This document shows, one piece after another, positions 14,693 through 23,795 of a stretch of DNA of 34,340 nt. The stretch spans positions 41,384-75,723 of the forward strand of contig JALVPN010000144.1 in assembly GCA_027031765.1 (NCBI GenBank), written 5' to 3'. The notes below the pieces were generated by a model. The model was not told the origin of the DNA and made no database searches. It saw only the letters and a list, made by a program, of their open reading frames with translations. Within the stretch, counting starts at the first letter, position 1. The number at the start of each line of letters is the position of its first letter. Both the position numbers and the translations under genes were made by a program. This DNA is from Promethearchaeota archaeon (lineage in GTDB: Archaea; Asgardarchaeota; Thorarchaeia; Thorarchaeales; Thorarchaeaceae).

Positions 14693-16357
14693 CTACTCGT
14701 CGTCATCGTCCTCCTCGTCGTCCTCACGCACCAGTTCATCAAGTCGTGCACGCATCTTTGAGATGTTCATGGACGCCATCATATCCCTGGCCATTGCGGC
14801 CCGGAATGGTGGGGCTGCTGCAGCCTCTGCCTGCACCTGAATCTGCTCCTCAAGGTCTTCTTCCTGTTCGGCCATTATGCGGTCGGCCGTTTCAAAGGAC
14901 TCACGTGCATGAGAGGGCGCAGCAGCAGCCATGGCACGCAGGACATGTCGCAATTCCCGGATTTTTGATGCTCCGGCCTCTTGGTGCCCATGAAATGCCT
15001 CCTCCCCCGCCTTCTGTACAGCAAAGGCTGCTGAGAGGGTCGGGTCAAACGATGCGAGGAGTTCATCCTCCCGGCGTGCAACTTTCAGTTCCGTGGTGAC
15101 GGCCCGGAGATGGCGCGCACCCTCATCGTCGGTGTATTCGACCTGTATCTGGATTGGGACTGTTTCGGACTCGATTTCGTGTGTTGGTTCCATGGAGAGA
15201 TAGATCTCATGGGTATCGGCTACAGCACCGATACGGCTGCTCCGTGCCCCCGCCAGTGAGCGGGCCGCCTCAGGGGAAAGGCCGGACACTTCGCCAACAC
15301 GCACCCCGGGTGGTGTGATGACCCGGACTTCGACATCGCGACCGAGAATGCTGGCCCCAGACAGACGGGCCATGTACTTGTCCAGTTCCGAGGGCGTGAC
15401 GTAGTACATCTGTCCGCCCGTTATCTCAGGAATGAGTCCGATGGTCTGTAGTTCCATTCCTGACCCTGATGCGATGCCCACCACATCGAAGATGACACCC
15501 ACATCATTGAACATCCGGGCAATCTGCTCATAGAACTCCTTGGCCGGGGTGACCTGATAGCCCTCCAATGCGCCAACGCCCTCATTTGCAAGCCCATCGG
15601 TAAGGAGCACCACACGGCCCACTCCGCGGTGTTTCGCAATGACATATGCTGCGGCGACAGCGGGTCCAAGGGCTGTGCCACCCTTGTCACGCAGTTGCCG
15701 GACATGGTGCTTCAGGCGGTCTGCATTGGTACCCACAGGGATCATCTTCACACGGTCCAGGAGCCTGCGGGTGGCGTCCATGACCCGTTCCAAGCTGGCA
15801 TAACTGCCAGGGGGTATCTGGATGGGCGCCCCGGTCTCAAGGTCACGTATCACCACGCTGCTCTCGAACTCAATAAGACCGAACATGGTCTCGGGAGAGT
15901 TTGCGGCAAGGCTGTCAATGGAGTTACTTAGACTGCGCTTCACAGCTGCAAGATTGGCGCCGGCCATGGAACCAGAAACATCAATCACTGCAAGGAATGC
16001 CTTTCCAGCTGCGGGCGCAGGCTGTGTCTCAGTGGTAGTGGTCTCCTTGGGTGGCGGACTGACAACAAAGTCGGTATCGCTACCAGCCGAAACTATCTCG
16101 CCCTCTATCACGTTCAGCGTGCCACAGAAGGAGCACACAAAGTGACGCCCTATGCGTGAGTCTTCCTTTATCTGGTCTGCACTGAGCAGGACTGCGCCAC
16201 ATTTGTGACATGCAATCGGGCGGCCTACAATGCGGCGTGGCTCCCGGGCCAGTTCTGAGAAGTCGATACGGACTACGTAGGGGAGGCCACGGGTCACATC
16301 CCGGGATGCTGGAAACATATCCGAGCTTGTCCGTAGCATGGGCATATACAGAACCAC
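14693..16357 (-). CDS. Sec23/Sec24-like COPII-type coat protein (zinc finger + vWA trunk)
   Basis: The 554-residue protein has the Sec23/Sec24 domain order. A zinc finger uses Cys50, 53, 75, 78 ([13 protein letters not shown] ... [10 protein letters not shown], like Sec23 CHRCNAVLNPY ... CNFC). The trunk (~118-330) is a vWA domain with an intact MIDAS (DVSGS 126-130, Thr228, TDG 253-255); [21 protein letters not shown] matches the Sec23 strand after the trunk. A beta-sandwich (~335-427, ending [20 protein letters not shown]) and a helical region starting [19 protein letters not shown] follow. The gelsolin domain of eukaryotic Sec23/24 is absent; instead there is an Ala/Glu-rich helix and a DDEEDDDDE tail. 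GTG 16357 is likely (near-leaderless); ATG 16345 possible. Function in archaea unknown. Confidence 0.85.
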   Translation of the reverse strand: MVLYMPMLRTSSDMFPASRDVTRGLPYVVRIDFSELAREPRRIVGRPIACHKCGAVLLSADQIKEDSRIGRHFVCSFCGTLNVIEGEIVSAGSDTDFVVSPPPKETTTTETQPAPAAGKAFLAVIDVSGSMAGANLAAVKRSLSNSIDSLAANSPETMFGLIEFESSVVIRDLETGAPIQIPPGSYASLERVMDATRRLLDRVKMIPVGTNADRLKHHVRQLRDKGGTALGPAVAAAYVIAKHRGVGRVVLLTDGLANEGVGALEGYQVTPAKEFYEQIARMFNDVGVIFDVVGIASGSGMELQTIGLIPEITGGQMYYVTPSELDKYMARLSGASILGRDVEVRVITPPGVRVGEVSGLSPEAARSLAGARSSRIGAVADTHEIYLSMEPTHEIESETVPIQIQVEYTDDEGARHLRAVTTELKVARREDELLASFDPTLSAAFAVQKAGEEAFHGHQEAGASKIRELRHVLRAMAAAAPSHARESFETADRIMAEQEEDLEEQIQVQAEAAAAPPFRAAMARDMMASMNISKMRARLDELVREDDEEDDDDE

Positions 16358-16705
16358 CGTCAGTCCAATTGTCTGGAGAGCCTATACATGAACCGTATTA
16401 AGTGAATCGTAGATGGGGGAGGGTCAAAAGGCGAGTGGGTATGGGCTCGAAAGCCACAACGTCCACAGCTGGGGGAACACGGAAAGGGTGGGGACAGCGA
16501 GGTGTACACCGTGCATACCGGTCGGGCTCCATAACTAGCTGCGAACACTAGCCCACAGGAAACCAGACAAGGGGCAGGGACTGGACGAGTGAACTGTGGA
16601 ACAGCGTGCGGCACAGCACCAACGGCATGGAGGCCGCCCACCAACACAAGATATAAGGAGTGAGTAATCCAAACCTAGTAACGAATAGACCGCTACGGGG
16701 ACTGA
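16358..16705. other. Divergent promoter region between the Sec23-like and Roadblock genes
   Basis: About 350 bases without a supported gene. On the minus side GTATAGG (near 16383) and TTAATACGG (near 16397) are TATA candidates for the Sec23-like gene. On the plus side AGATATAAGG (16649-16658) is a strong TATA candidate for the Roadblock gene. A perfect 10-bp palindrome GGTGTACACC (16501-16510) sits near the centre and could be an operator. Confidence 0.4.
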
Positions 16706-17077
16706 TTGACAGTGGTTGACAAGGCCAAGATTGAGAAGATAGTTGCTGATACAATGGCAGCTAATACCGACCTCGAGGGAATTGTGGTCTGTGAGCCGAC
16801 CGGCAAAGTGATCTTTGGGCACATGATTGCCGGGGGCATAAGACATGTGGACGTCGCGGGTCTTGCAGTCAAGATAGCAGCTGACGCGTCCCAGCTTGTG
16901 AAGACTCTTGAGAAGGGCGGACTGAGAGAGGTCACAATTGCATCGGAGCTAGGAGTCGTTGTGATTCTTGGTGACGTGAAGATGGTCGTGGCAGGAATAG
17001 CCGGGAAGAGCGCGCACGAGTCCATAGGGCTACTACGGATGGCCCTCAAGCGTGCGTTGCTAGAGATGGTGGAGTAG
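16706..17077 (+). CDS. Roadblock/LC7 domain protein
   Basis: The fourth Roadblock/LC7 protein of the island, 123 residues: KIEKIVADTMAANTDLEGIVVCEPTGKVIFGHM, then VDVAGLAVKIAADASQLVKTLEKGGLREVTIAS, ELGVVVILGDVKMVVAGIAG and an amphipathic C-terminal helix IGLLRMALKRALLEMVE. TTG 16706 or GTG 16712 is the start. It is transcribed away from the Sec23/24-like gene from the same intergenic region and ends ~200 bases before smc. Assignment by fold pattern; partner GTPase unknown but the MglA-like protein nearby is the obvious candidate. Confidence 0.84.
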   Translation: MTVVDKAKIEKIVADTMAANTDLEGIVVCEPTGKVIFGHMIAGGIRHVDVAGLAVKIAADASQLVKTLEKGGLREVTIASELGVVVILGDVKMVVAGIAGKSAHESIGLLRMALKRALLEMVE

Positions 17078-17284
17078 GCAGTCAAGAAACTGTATGAGGG
17101 GCTATGGCGCAGTACAGCAGTGTATTGGCAGACCAAGACAGCACGCCGTCACCCACCCGTATTCCGACAGTATTATCTGGGTATTACCAATGATGATATT
17201 TAACCCAGTGTGTCTTCCGAATAATGTTGACACGCCAGCACATGGTATCAGTGATAACGCTCCAGAGGCAGAAGGGAGTCCGTC
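17078..17284. promoter_or_regulatory. smc operon promoter region
   Basis: The ~200-base gap contains a TATA-like GATATTTAACC (17194-17204) about 85 bases before the SMC start and GGGAG close to the TTG start. The region also contains ATGATGA at 17190, which alone is not enough to call a C/D RNA because no CTGA follows at the right distance. Confidence 0.4.
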
Positions 17285-20200
17285 TTGGTCTACATTGAGA
17301 AGATTGTGGTCAAAGGGTTCAAGTCGTTTGGTCGCGAAACGGTGACCATCAGGCTGAGCCCGGGATTCACATGTGTTGTTGGACCTAACGGCTCCGGCAA
17401 GTCCAATGTGATTGATGCGATACTGTTCGTCTTGGGGCAACTCAGTGCAAAGACGCTGCGTGCTACTGTGTTCTCGGACCTGCTCTATAAGCCACCAAAA
17501 CCAGGTATGCCACCGGGCGCAAGGAAGGCGGTCGTGGAACTGCACTTCAACAACCAGGACCGCAAGCTGAAGGTCGATGCAGACAAGGTGGTCATTGCAA
17601 GAGAACTGGACGAGTCGGGCAAGTCGGTCTGCAGGGTTAACGGCAAGGTCGTTACAAGGGCGACTGTACTGGATGTGCTAGGGAGCATAGGTGTCGACCC
17701 AAACGGGTACAACCTTGTGCTGCAGGGTGAGATAGCACAGATGGTGAAGGTGAGCCCGAACGACCGTCGCAAGTTGATTGAAGAGATTGCTGGAATCTCG
17801 GCGTACGACGAACAGAAAGAACGTGCCCTGAAGAAGCTAGCGGAAAGCGAGGCTAATCTTGGCAAGGTGGAGGCACAGCTGCAAGAACGGCGCCGACAGC
17901 TCGAACGACTCGAGCTGGAGAGAGAGGATGCGCTCAAATATACCGAGATCCAGTCGAGGATGCAACAGATACGGGTTGACAGGCTGGCGTGGACCATCCT
18001 CAAGGCGCAGAGTAGGACTAGAACCATAAAGGAGAACCTCGTTGAGCGTGCGGAGAGGGCCAGACAGCTGGAGGAGAGGGTCAGGGAAGTCGAGAAGGCC
18101 ATAGACACCGCCGAAACAGAAATTGAAGAGATTGACCGGGCCATTGACCAGATCACAGGCAGCGAGTCTGCACGGGTGTCAGAACAACTGGGAAAGGCCT
18201 CAGCAGCACTCGAACATGTGAGAAGAGAGTTTGAGGGGCGAGCCAAGGAGCTTGAGGGCAAGAGGGCACTGCTCACCGTGACGCAGGAACAGATTGCCGG
18301 CTTGGGTCGCGAGATTGAGGAGGCCACCCGACAGATTGAGGAGAAGGAGAACAGGCTCAAAGAGGTGGTCGCCGAGGTCGAGGGCTGTGAGGACAGTATC
18401 CGACGACTTGAGACAGTTTCCGAACGGGAGCAAGCCCAGTTCCTCGAAACGACACAGAAGCTCCAAGAGCTCAACAGACTGGTCGCTGCGCTTGACGAAC
18501 AAATCTCAGAAGCCCGTTCCCAAGTCAGGTCGAACAAGAGGGACATAAGGCTCCTGTACGAGGACATAGAGGACGCCAAGGGCGCCCTTGAGAGGGCCGA
18601 GGCCGAGCGTGAGGAACTGGAGAGGACAGTTCCGGAGAAGCGCCAGGAGTTGGAAGTCCTTGAGCGTGAGGAGGAGGACACCCAGGACCAGCTGGTACGT
18701 GTCCGTGAGCAGCTGTCCAGAGTCGGTGCCGAGGTGGCCGAAACAAGCAAGATTGTCAGCGAGACCCGGGAGGAGCTCGTCAAGATACGTGCCCGGCAGG
18801 ATGCACTTAGAGAGGCTGAAGAGGCATTTCTGAGGAGGAAACGAGCTGTTGCACGAGTGCTACAGCTGAGGGACACGGGAGAAGTGGACGGGATCTATGG
18901 CACCGTTGCGGAGCTGGGCAAGATCAATCCAGACTACGCGGTCGCAATGGAGGTGGCCGGTGGAAACAGGCTCTCTTACATCGTCGTGGAAGACGAAGAT
19001 GTCGCGACCAAGTGCATAAGAGTCCTGAAACAGGAGCGTGTTGGTCGTGCGTCATTCATCCCGCTGAACAAGATCAGGACACGCGCGCCCGGAAAGCTGC
19101 CCGATGATGACGGTGTGATTGGTTTTGCACTAGACCTCGTCAGTTTCGACAAGCGACTACAGCCCGCATTCGAGTTCGTCTTCTCGGACACCATTGTTAC
19201 CGAGGACTTTGAGGCGGCCAAGCGCATCGGCTTCAGGGGCAACCGTGCGGTCTCGCTGGATGGGGACCTTGTTGAGCGTTCGGGACTGGTCACGGGAGGA
19301 CACTACCAGAGGCAGACGGCCGGGCTCACACTGCAGATTGAAGACACAACACCGGAGGTCATCACCCGCCTCGAAGGCCTTGAAAACATACTGGCTGGGC
19401 TGCTGCAGAAACAGGAGGAACTAGAAGCAACAAGACAACGTCTTGAGAAGCAGGCCCAAGACCTGTCGAAGAAGCTGTATGTTGGACGGATGGAACTCGA
19501 ACGGCTCGAGGAACGGCTTGGAGACCGTCAGACCCGTGTGTCTATGTTGACCGAGAGAATAGAGGAGAACGGACAACGTGTTGCAGCCCTAGAGAGAGAG
19601 ACCCACGAACTGGAAGAGGAGATGGACAGGCTAATAGCGGAGAAGGAACGTATTCAGGAGGAACGGGACGCCTGCAACGAGATACTTGCACGGTCGGATG
19701 TTGCAAGGGTCAACCAAGAGATACGCGATTTGAAAGTGGTGCTTGAACGCAAGGCCCGTGAGAGAGATGAGATAAAGGACGCGTTGTCTAGGCTGAGAAC
19801 CAGCGTTGAGGAGAGGTTTAGACCGCGTGTCCACGAACTCCAGAGAAGACTTGATGCCACGGAGAGAGAGATACCAACACTGGAGGCCCAAGTACGTGAG
19901 TTGGAGCAGGAACTTAAGGAAAAAGAGGCCCAGTACGAAACGCTCAGAAGCGAACATGCCCGGATAGAGGCTTCTGTGAAGGACAGACGTATCCGTCAGG
20001 CCGAGTTGAAGAGAAAACTTGCCGACCTGCGACGCGCGCTCGATGAAACAAAGGACGAGCGGACCCAGAACGACAAGGCGATATACCGGCTGCAGACCGA
20101 ACAGGCACGTCTGGAGAACGAGCTGGTCGGAGTGGAGGCCGAACTGGCCAACCTAGCCGATGTCAGAGAGGAACTGGAGAAGAGGCGGTCGATGCGGGAG

Positions 20201-20875
20201 GTGACATACAGGGAGCTCGACGAGATGACGGAGAAGATCAGGGAACTTGAGCGGGAACTCGATGAGATGGGGCCGGTCAACATGAAGTCGCTGACAGACT
20301 ATGAGGCTGAACGTGAGAGGTACGAGGAGATTGTTGACAGGAAGGTCAAACTGGAGGAGGAACACAAGGAAATCCTGCGGTTCATGGAGGAGCTGGAGGC
20401 TGAGAAGACGCGGAAGTTCCTCAGGGTGTATAATGAGATAGCGGACAACTTCTCAAGGGTGTTTGCCAAGCTCTCACCGGGTGGAGAAGCACATCTGATG
20501 CTTGAGAACCCTGAGCACCCGCTCATGGGGGGGATAATTGTAAAGTCAAAGCCGCAGGGCAAGGATGTCGTCACGCTGGATGCCATGAGCGGTGGGGAGA
20601 AGACGCTCACAGGGCTGGCCCTGATATTTGCAGTGCAGATGTACAGCCCCGCAAGCTTCTACGTCTTTGATGAGATTGATGCAGCCCTTGATGATGTAAA
20701 CGCACACAATGTTGCGACTCTCATCTCAGAGATGTCGAAGTCATCGCAGTTCATTGTGGTATCCCTGAGGGAGGCCACCGTTAGCAAGGCAGACCTGTTA
20801 ATCGGAGTTTCGAACCAAGACGGTATCTCACGGATCGTTTCGGTCGACCTGGAGGGGGTGACGAGCACTGCATGA
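17285..20875 (+). CDS. smc: Chromosome segregation protein SMC
   Basis: A full-length 1196-residue SMC ATPase that, with ScpA and ScpB, forms the condensin-like loop extruder. N-terminal head: KGFKSFGRETVTI and Walker A GPNGSGKSN (~33-41), with LVLQGEIAQMVKVSPNDRR (Q-loop region). Coiled coils run ~170-510 and ~690-1030, separated by a hinge (~520-680; GIYGTVAELGKINPDYAVAME ... GLVTGGHYQR). C-terminal head: signature MSGGEKTLTGLAL (~1098), Walker B FYVFDEIDAALDD (~1125) and FIVVSLREATVSKADLLIGV. TTG 17285 follows GGGAG. The stop overlaps the scpA start (ATGA). Highly secure. Confidence 0.97.
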   Translation: MVYIEKIVVKGFKSFGRETVTIRLSPGFTCVVGPNGSGKSNVIDAILFVLGQLSAKTLRATVFSDLLYKPPKPGMPPGARKAVVELHFNNQDRKLKVDADKVVIARELDESGKSVCRVNGKVVTRATVLDVLGSIGVDPNGYNLVLQGEIAQMVKVSPNDRRKLIEEIAGISAYDEQKERALKKLAESEANLGKVEAQLQERRRQLERLELEREDALKYTEIQSRMQQIRVDRLAWTILKAQSRTRTIKENLVERAERARQLEERVREVEKAIDTAETEIEEIDRAIDQITGSESARVSEQLGKASAALEHVRREFEGRAKELEGKRALLTVTQEQIAGLGREIEEATRQIEEKENRLKEVVAEVEGCEDSIRRLETVSEREQAQFLETTQKLQELNRLVAALDEQISEARSQVRSNKRDIRLLYEDIEDAKGALERAEAEREELERTVPEKRQELEVLEREEEDTQDQLVRVREQLSRVGAEVAETSKIVSETREELVKIRARQDALREAEEAFLRRKRAVARVLQLRDTGEVDGIYGTVAELGKINPDYAVAMEVAGGNRLSYIVVEDEDVATKCIRVLKQERVGRASFIPLNKIRTRAPGKLPDDDGVIGFALDLVSFDKRLQPAFEFVFSDTIVTEDFEAAKRIGFRGNRAVSLDGDLVERSGLVTGGHYQRQTAGLTLQIEDTTPEVITRLEGLENILAGLLQKQEELEATRQRLEKQAQDLSKKLYVGRMELERLEERLGDRQTRVSMLTERIEENGQRVAALERETHELEEEMDRLIAEKERIQEERDACNEILARSDVARVNQEIRDLKVVLERKARERDEIKDALSRLRTSVEERFRPRVHELQRRLDATEREIPTLEAQVRELEQELKEKEAQYETLRSEHARIEASVKDRRIRQAELKRKLADLRRALDETKDERTQNDKAIYRLQTEQARLENELVGVEAELANLADVREELEKRRSMREVTYRELDEMTEKIRELERELDEMGPVNMKSLTDYEAERERYEEIVDRKVKLEEEHKEILRFMEELEAEKTRKFLRVYNEIADNFSRVFAKLSPGGEAHLMLENPEHPLMGGIIVKSKPQGKDVVTLDAMSGGEKTLTGLALIFAVQMYSPASFYVFDEIDAALDDVNAHNVATLISEMSKSSQFIVVSLREATVSKADLLIGVSNQDGISRIVSVDLEGVTSTA

Positions 20876-21585
20876 GTGATGACAACACCCCCTTCTGGGC
20901 CACGCCCCCGTATATACTGTTGACCGACGTGCTCCAACTTGACAAGGTCGACCCCTGGAACGTCGATGTCGGAAAGCTTGTGAGGGAGTTCCTTGAGGAG
21001 ATGAAACGACTTGGTGACATCGATTTCAGGGTCTCTGGCAGTGCGTTGTACTCTGCATCAGTCATATTCATGCGCAAGACACGGGATCTCGTGAAGATGG
21101 GGGTGCTACCACCGGAGGAGGACGAGGAGGAGGAGCTCGAAATCCCACTGATTAGACCCCCGTTCAGACTCACGAACCGGCGTGTGACCATTGAGGAACT
21201 GCTCGTCGCGATGGACAGAGTCCTCTCCCGAGGCATCAGAGGACGGCCGTCACCTAGCAGACGGAAGAGGGGCTCACAGGTGGCACCCCCGACCTTGAAG
21301 ATGGAGGTAAGCGAAACAAATGTGGAGGAAACAATAGCAGAAGTGTATGCAGACCTCCGGCAGATGATGGGAGTTGGCAGTACCTGTCGATTTGAAGACC
21401 TGCTCGTCAACAACACCAGACGTGAGATTGTACGTGTGTTCTTCTCCCTGCTGTACTTGTATGCAAGGGGGTACATTGACCTGTGGATGGACGAGGAGCA
21501 GACAATCTGGGTCAGGCTTCTCGCACCGCCAGTCAGCGGACACGAACAGCTCGCACAGGTCGAACAACAACACGGGCCCAGGTGA
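20872..21585 (+). CDS. scpA: Segregation and condensation protein ScpA (kleisin)
   Basis: The kleisin subunit bridging the two SMC heads. The N-terminal helix bundle has the kleisin signature LQLDKVDPWNVDVGKLVREFLEEM, followed by FRVSGSALYSASVIFMRKTRDLV. The middle is acidic and disordered (PPEEDEEEELE), then a basic stretch, and the C-terminal winged helix reads FEDLLVNNTRREIVRVFFSLLYLYARGYIDLW. ATG overlaps the smc stop by four bases (ATGA), showing translational coupling. Length of 237 is typical. Confidence 0.92.
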   Translation: MSDDNTPFWATPPYILLTDVLQLDKVDPWNVDVGKLVREFLEEMKRLGDIDFRVSGSALYSASVIFMRKTRDLVKMGVLPPEEDEEEELEIPLIRPPFRLTNRRVTIEELLVAMDRVLSRGIRGRPSPSRRKRGSQVAPPTLKMEVSETNVEETIAEVYADLRQMMGVGSTCRFEDLLVNNTRREIVRVFFSLLYLYARGYIDLWMDEEQTIWVRLLAPPVSGHEQLAQVEQQHGPR

Positions 21586-21588
21586 GGA

Positions 21589-22131
21589 TTGTTGGACGAG
21601 GACATGGTGACACTTGAGGCTGCACTGTATGTCACCGGTCGGCCGATGGCCTTGGAGGAACTCGCATCGCTCATTGGGAAGGCCGAGTCCACGACCAGGA
21701 AGCTGCTTGAAGAGCTCGCATTCGAGTATGACAGGCGTGGCGGGGCTCTCGAGGTAGTTGCACTCCCGCGTGACCGCTACGTACTGCAACTGAAGCCAGA
21801 ACTGACGCCCCGTGTTGGAAAGCTGATCCCAGGTGGCCTGCTGTCATTTGCGACGCTGCAGACCCTCGTGTACATTGCGCTGAAGCAGCCAATCCTTCAG
21901 TCAGAACTTGTGTTGCAACGTGGGACACAGGCATACGAACATGTGAGAGAACTTGTAGACAAGAAGTTCGTACAGGCGACTCCCGAGCGGCGCACCCAAC
22001 GGCAGGAAACAACACCACTGTTTGCAGACTACTTTGGGTTTGACCACGACAAGGTGAAGATGAAAGCACAGCTGCGACATAGGATGAGGAAAATCCTTGA
22101 GGAGCAACGACTGGCAGAACAGAACTCCTAA
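21589..22131 (+). CDS. scpB: Segregation and condensation protein ScpB
   Basis: ScpB is the dimeric winged-helix (kite) subunit binding ScpA. Two winged-helix domains are visible: TLEAALYVTGRPMALEELASLIGK ... LLEELAFEYDRRGGALEVVALP and LSFATLQTLVYIALKQPILQSEL ... YEHVRELVDKKFVQATPE, matching ScpB's A-L-x-I-A-Y-x-Q-P pattern. The end is a basic helix. TTG 21589 or 21592 follows GGTGAGG. It starts 3 bases after scpA and its stop overlaps the stop of convergent hypE in CTAA. Confidence 0.9.
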   Translation: MLDEDMVTLEAALYVTGRPMALEELASLIGKAESTTRKLLEELAFEYDRRGGALEVVALPRDRYVLQLKPELTPRVGKLIPGGLLSFATLQTLVYIALKQPILQSELVLQRGTQAYEHVRELVDKKFVQATPERRTQRQETTPLFADYFGFDHDKVKMKAQLRHRMRKILEEQRLAEQNS

Positions 22132-23144
22132 CACACACGGGGGACAGGCTCACCATAGGGGACTTGGATGAGCTTCCGACCACCAATGGCAGTCTTCATG
22201 GTGACACGTGGTGGGCCCTGACGGATAGTGCCTACTACACAGGCGTTTCTCGTAGTACTGTGCTCTGCGAGTGCCTCAAGTATGGCATCTGTCCTCTCAT
22301 GGTCGACTGCCATCACGGCAACCCCCTCACAGCTCATCTCGAACGGGTTCAGACCAAGGATTTCACACAGTGAGTAGACCTCAGGTCTGACTGGCACCTT
22401 GTCCTCTACGAGCTCGATTTCCACATGCGACTTGTAGGCAATCTCGTTCAGCGCAACTGCAGTGCCCCCACGGGTCGGGTCTTTCATCGCATGGACACCA
22501 CCGACATCCAGGCAGTCTTTGATGGGATGCCAGAGGGGGGCAACATCGCTTGTGAGGGACGTTGAGAACTCAAGCCCCTCACGGTGGGCAAGCAGTGTGG
22601 TGCCATGGCTCCCAATGGGGCCGGTCACTATGAGGTCGTCACCAATACAGGCCCCGCTATCGGTGACGGGTGCGTCGAGATAAAGACGACCAATCCCGGT
22701 GGTAGACATGATGAGGCCGTCAATAGTGCCGGGTGGCATGACCTTTGTATCGCCGGCAATCATGGCCACATCTAGACTCTCAAGGACACTGTTCAGCGAC
22801 TCCAAGATGCGACGCAGGGTGTCAATCTCAAAGCCCTCCTCCACCACGATTGTGTTGGTCATGGCGATGGGCTCAGCACCCATGACTGCAAGGTCGTTGA
22901 TGGTGCCACAGGCGGTCAGGGTACCGAGGTCGCCACCCGGAAAGAAGAGGGGCTGCACGGTATGAGCGTCGGTACAGACCACCAAGTGACCTGAAGGGGG
23001 GACTGGGAGTGTGGCGCCGTCATCCATCTCATCAAGACCGACCCGGCCCAAGGACCGCTTCGAGAAGGAGGGGATGACCACCTGTTCGAGTAGACGCTGC
23101 ATCAGCTTGCCGCCACCACCATGTGCGGCCTCAATCCGGTCCAT
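22128..23144 (-). CDS. hypE: Hydrogenase maturation protein HypE
   Basis: HypE dehydrates a carbamoylated C-terminal cysteine to a thiocyanate, source of the CN ligands of NiFe hydrogenase. The C-terminus here is EPVPRVC with the essential terminal Cys338. The PurM-like fold is evident: HGGGGKLMQRLL, VVCTDAHTVQPLFFPGGDLG, VCGTINDLAVMGA-type (ACGTINDLAVMGAEP), IAGDTKVMPPG, MKDPTRGGTAVALNEIA and FEMSCEGVAV. Length of 338 is normal. ATG 23144 begins MDRIEAAHGGGG. Only hypA is nearby; hydrogenase genes and hypF/C/D are not in the window. Confidence 0.97.
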   Translation of the reverse strand: MDRIEAAHGGGGKLMQRLLEQVVIPSFSKRSLGRVGLDEMDDGATLPVPPSGHLVVCTDAHTVQPLFFPGGDLGTLTACGTINDLAVMGAEPIAMTNTIVVEEGFEIDTLRRILESLNSVLESLDVAMIAGDTKVMPPGTIDGLIMSTTGIGRLYLDAPVTDSGACIGDDLIVTGPIGSHGTTLLAHREGLEFSTSLTSDVAPLWHPIKDCLDVGGVHAMKDPTRGGTAVALNEIAYKSHVEIELVEDKVPVRPEVYSLCEILGLNPFEMSCEGVAVMAVDHERTDAILEALAEHSTTRNACVVGTIRQGPPRVTMKTAIGGRKLIQVPYGEPVPRVC

Positions 23145-23417
23145 ATGACATATCTCCGAAGAGCACTATATGCTATCATCACCTCACGACCACTAGGGAG
23201 TATATGAAGTGGACGATAGGGTGGCAGACAACAGGGCTGCGGGCATCAGTCCGACAACAGTTCTGCCGGGCATGCGACCATGACCTGACGGGCTGTTGTG
23301 TACATGGTGTGACTCAGCGGTGCCCGGTACAGTTGGCCTAGCGTGCACTATTCTATTACATAATGCTTAAAACCACAGTACAGTGGTCGACATTGACTGA
23401 AAGATGAGGTCATAGAG
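23145..23417. promoter_or_regulatory. hypE/rps8e divergent promoter region
   Basis: CACTATATGC (23165-23174) can serve as TATA on either strand, for hypE leftward or the small Cys-rich ORF rightward. ATGCTTAAAACC (23362-23373) is a TATA candidate for rps8e about 50 bases before its ATG. Confidence 0.4.
23204..23341 (+). CDS. Possible small Cys-rich protein, 45 aa
   Basis: A short frame from ATG 23204 encodes 45 residues with a cysteine-rich centre (FCRACDHDLTGCCVHGV followed by TQRC), that is CxxC-x7-CC-x-H-x5-C, which could bind zinc. AGGGAG sits three bases before the ATG, rather tight, and CACTATATGC lies about 35 bases upstream. No family is recognised. It is too short to judge codon use and may be chance; included because promoter, ribosome site and Cys pattern coincide. 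Confidence 0.25.
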   Translation: MKWTIGWQTTGLRASVRQQFCRACDHDLTGCCVHGVTQRCPVQLA

Positions 23418-23795
23418 ATGGGTGTATGGCACAGGAGATCTCGCCGGTCACCAACTGGGGCAAAACGAAAGCCCTTCCGGAGCAAGAGAAAGTTCGAGAT
23501 GGGACGTGTGCCCACTGAAACCCTTGTTGGCGAGCCCAAGCTGTTGAGGGTTGACAGTAAGGGCACACGGAAGAAGACGCCGGCGCTGAGGCTCAACATG
23601 GTGAATGTGACAGACCCGAAGAAGAACGTGACCTACCGGGCGGAAATCCTTGACGTTGAAGAGAACAAGGCGAACATGGACTATCAGCGCAGAAAGGTCA
23701 TTACACGGGGCACCATAATCAAGACATCAAAGGGTAGAGCGAGAGTCACCAGCAGGCCGGGACAGGACGGCGTGCTAAATGCAGTGCTCATCTAG
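23418..23795 (+). CDS. rps8e: 30S ribosomal protein S8e (eS8)
   Basis: The 125-residue protein is archaeal eS8: GVWHRRSRRSPTGAKRKPFR, KRKFEMGRVPTET, TRKKTPALRLNMVNVTDPK, then TRGTIIKTSKGRARVTSRPGQDGVLNAVLI at the C-terminus. All are family-defining, and the length is typical. It starts at ATG 23418, with a TATA-like element about 50 bases upstream. Its stop overlaps that of convergent hypA in a shared CTAG (23792-23795). Confidence 0.97.
   Translation: MGVWHRRSRRSPTGAKRKPFRSKRKFEMGRVPTETLVGEPKLLRVDSKGTRKKTPALRLNMVNVTDPKKNVTYRAEILDVEENKANMDYQRRKVITRGTIIKTSKGRARVTSRPGQDGVLNAVLI

Noticed and set aside
14482-15099. 205-aa plus-strand ORF opposite the Roadblock and Sec23-like genes
   Set aside because: Low-complexity Pro/His/Arg reading of recognised minus-strand genes.
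17190-17196. ATGATGA before smc as a possible C/D RNA
   Set aside because: No D box or terminal stem follows; the site overlaps the probable TATA element.
17485-18876. 463-aa minus-strand ORF inside smc
   Set aside because: Antisense shadow of the SMC coiled coil: Ser/Arg-rich composition from reading Glu/Leu codons backwards, no family resemblance.
20781-21692. 303-aa minus-strand ORF over scpA
   Set aside because: Ser-rich shadow of scpA/scpB; the plus frames are recognised proteins.
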